The translations under genes were made by a program, and so were the position numbers. Shown here one piece after another: positions 13,095-14,167 of a stretch of 14,167 bases of DNA. The notes beneath the pieces were generated by a model that searched no databases, was not told the DNA's origin, and worked only from the letters and a program-made list of their open reading frames with translations. How positions within the stretch are numbered: the stretch's first letter is position 1; the number at the start of each line of letters is the position of its first letter. The DNA is from Ruminococcus sp. UBA1828 (lineage in GTDB: Bacteria > Bacillota > Clostridia > Oscillospirales > Ruminococcaceae): NCBI GenBank assembly GCA_002338885.1, contig DDJI01000047.1, positions 2,035 to 16,201 of the forward strand, in the 5' to 3' direction.

Positions 13095-14167
13095 ATGAGC
13101 AACACAAACGACACCATCAACAAAAGCGAAAACACCGGCGAAGTGACCGAAAAGGAAAACACGGCGGCAGCCGTGAGCGCAGAGGAAGCCGTATCCTCGG
13201 AGCCTGTTTCGGCGGGCGAAAATGCAGCGGCGGAGGCAAGTGCCGCCGACACAAGTTCCGCATCAGACGCAGTTTCTGCATCAGACGCGGGTTCTGCGGC
13301 GGAACAAAAGCCCTCAAAGCACGAGCATGCGCAGTCAAGCCACCATTCGGGAGAGAAGAAATCCACGATTGATGCGCTTTTGGAGGCGGGAAAGTCAAAC
13401 GGCAAGCTCACCACAAAGGAGATAACCGATGCTTTGGAGGATTCCGACTACGACGTAGACCAGATAGACCGTTTCTACGAGAAATGCGCGGCAAACGGCA
13501 TAGAGATAATCGACGACATTGTGCCGGACACCGACACATATGCAGACCTTGACGACCTGGCCGACGCGGGTGACGACCTTGTAGACACCGACGACGGATA
13601 CGATTCATCTCTCGTAGACGGAATAGCTATAGACGACCCCGTAAAGATCTATCTAAAGGAAATAGGCAGGGTGCCGCTTTTGACGCCCGACGAGGAGATA
13701 GAGCTTGCCCAGAGGATGAAAAACGGCGACAGCGCAGCTAAGAAGAGGCTTGCGGAGGCGAATTTAAGGCTTGTCGTGTCGATAGCCAAGAGATACGGCG
13801 GCAGAGGCATGAGCTTTTTGGATCTGATACAGGAGGGCAACTTAGGACTTATAAAGGCGGTTGAAAAGTTTGACTACACCAAGGGCTTTAAGTTCTCCAC
13901 CTATGCGACATGGTGGATTCGCCAGTCGATAACGAGGGCTATAGCCGACCAGGCGAGAACCATAAGAATCCCCGTGCACATGGTTGAAACAATAACGAAG
14001 GTGAAGAAGATTTCAAGCCAGCTGCTGCATCAAAACGGCAGAGACCCGACGCCTGATGAGATAGCCGCCGCGCTCGACATGCCTGTTGACAGAGTCCGTG
14101 AGATTATGAGGATAGCTCAGGATCCCGTCTCTTTGGAGACGCCTATCGGCGAGGAGGAGGACAGCCA
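13095..14167 (+). CDS. rpoD: RNA polymerase primary sigma factor RpoD/SigA, N-terminal part (runs off right edge)
   Basis: This is the first 357 codons of the main sigma factor, which directs RNA polymerase to housekeeping promoters. Residues 1-87 are a low-complexity Ala/Ser/Glu/Asp-rich extension ending in a His-rich patch. Region 1.1 follows (about 88-145, [19 protein letters not shown]), then an acidic linker, region 1.2 (about 176-210, [18 protein letters not shown]), and region 2 (about 215-290) with [30 protein letters not shown] and the -10 recognition segment [15 protein letters not shown]. Region 3 starts at [11 protein letters not shown]; the window ends after [14 protein letters not shown]. 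subtilis SigA begins close to region 1.1, so this extension adds roughly 80 residues. The ATG is supported by TTGGAGGA (13083-13090). The missing C-terminus would carry region 4. Confidence 0.97.
   Translation, partial: MSNTNDTINKSENTGEVTEKENTAAAVSAEEAVSSEPVSAGENAAAEASAADTSSASDAVSASDAGSAAEQKPSKHEHAQSSHHSGEKKSTIDALLEAGKSNGKLTTKEITDALEDSDYDVDQIDRFYEKCAANGIEIIDDIVPDTDTYADLDDLADAGDDLVDTDDGYDSSLVDGIAIDDPVKIYLKEIGRVPLLTPDEEIELAQRMKNGDSAAKKRLAEANLRLVVSIAKRYGGRGMSFLDLIQEGNLGLIKAVEKFDYTKGFKFSTYATWWIRQSITRAIADQARTIRIPVHMVETITKVKKISSQLLHQNGRDPTPDEIAAALDMPVDRVREIMRIAQDPVSLETPIGEEEDS

Noticed and set aside
1..14167. Mobile element, prophage, toxin-antitoxin, defence island, tRNA or rRNA
   Set aside because: All sizable coding regions are accounted for by housekeeping or lipoprotein genes, and no transposase, integrase, terminal inverted repeats or tRNA-like clover structure was seen.

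Overview
The window is a chromosomal housekeeping region of a spore-forming Clostridia-type Firmicute. Strong ribosome binding sites, sigma-A promoters with 17-base spacers, lipoproteins with Thr/Ala/Pro/Glu-rich linkers, a spoVAD gene, and the dgt-dnaG-rpoD order together fit an Oscillospiraceae/Ruminococcaceae-like gut anaerobe. Genus cannot be fixed from the sequence alone. Base composition is moderately GC-rich, with frequent ATA (Ile) and AGG/AGA (Arg) codons throughout. No gene stands out as recently transferred.

Layout. At the left edge, on the minus strand, is the start of spoVAD (spore DPA uptake), with a sigma-G-like promoter in front of it. Diverging from it, a sigma-A promoter (481-509) drives a probable operon: an unknown lipoprotein, a cyclophilin prolyl isomerase (ppiB) and uvrC. 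A second sigma-A promoter (3824-3852) starts a five-gene run: a beta/alpha-barrel protein of unknown function, rsmD, coaD (overlapping rsmD by 4 bases), a coiled-coil protein of unknown function, and aspartate kinase (lysC). This run ends at a large interrupted hairpin with a T-tract (7780-7853). A second unknown lipoprotein (7928-9031) and rpmE each have their own promoter, and the two promoters are nearly identical in architecture. rpmE has a structured leader of about 140 bases, probably an L31 autoregulatory leader, and a strong terminator. yigZ follows that terminator directly and is itself followed by a second strong terminator. The last block is dgt, dnaG and rpoD. rpoD runs off the right edge before its regions 3 and 4 are complete.

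Function. The genes cover DNA repair (uvrC), replication (dnaG), nucleotide pools (dgt), transcription (rpoD), ribosome assembly (rsmD, rpmE), CoA synthesis (coaD), the aspartate amino-acid pathway (lysC), protein folding (ppiB) and sporulation (spoVAD). I see no mobile element, CRISPR array, tRNA, rRNA, toxin-antitoxin pair or defence system, and no evidence of a new multi-gene system. The points worth a second look are regulatory (the rpmE leader, the sigma-G-like promoter, leader hairpins, the large terminator), the unusual low-complexity N-termini of RpoD and of the barrel protein, and four proteins of unknown function.
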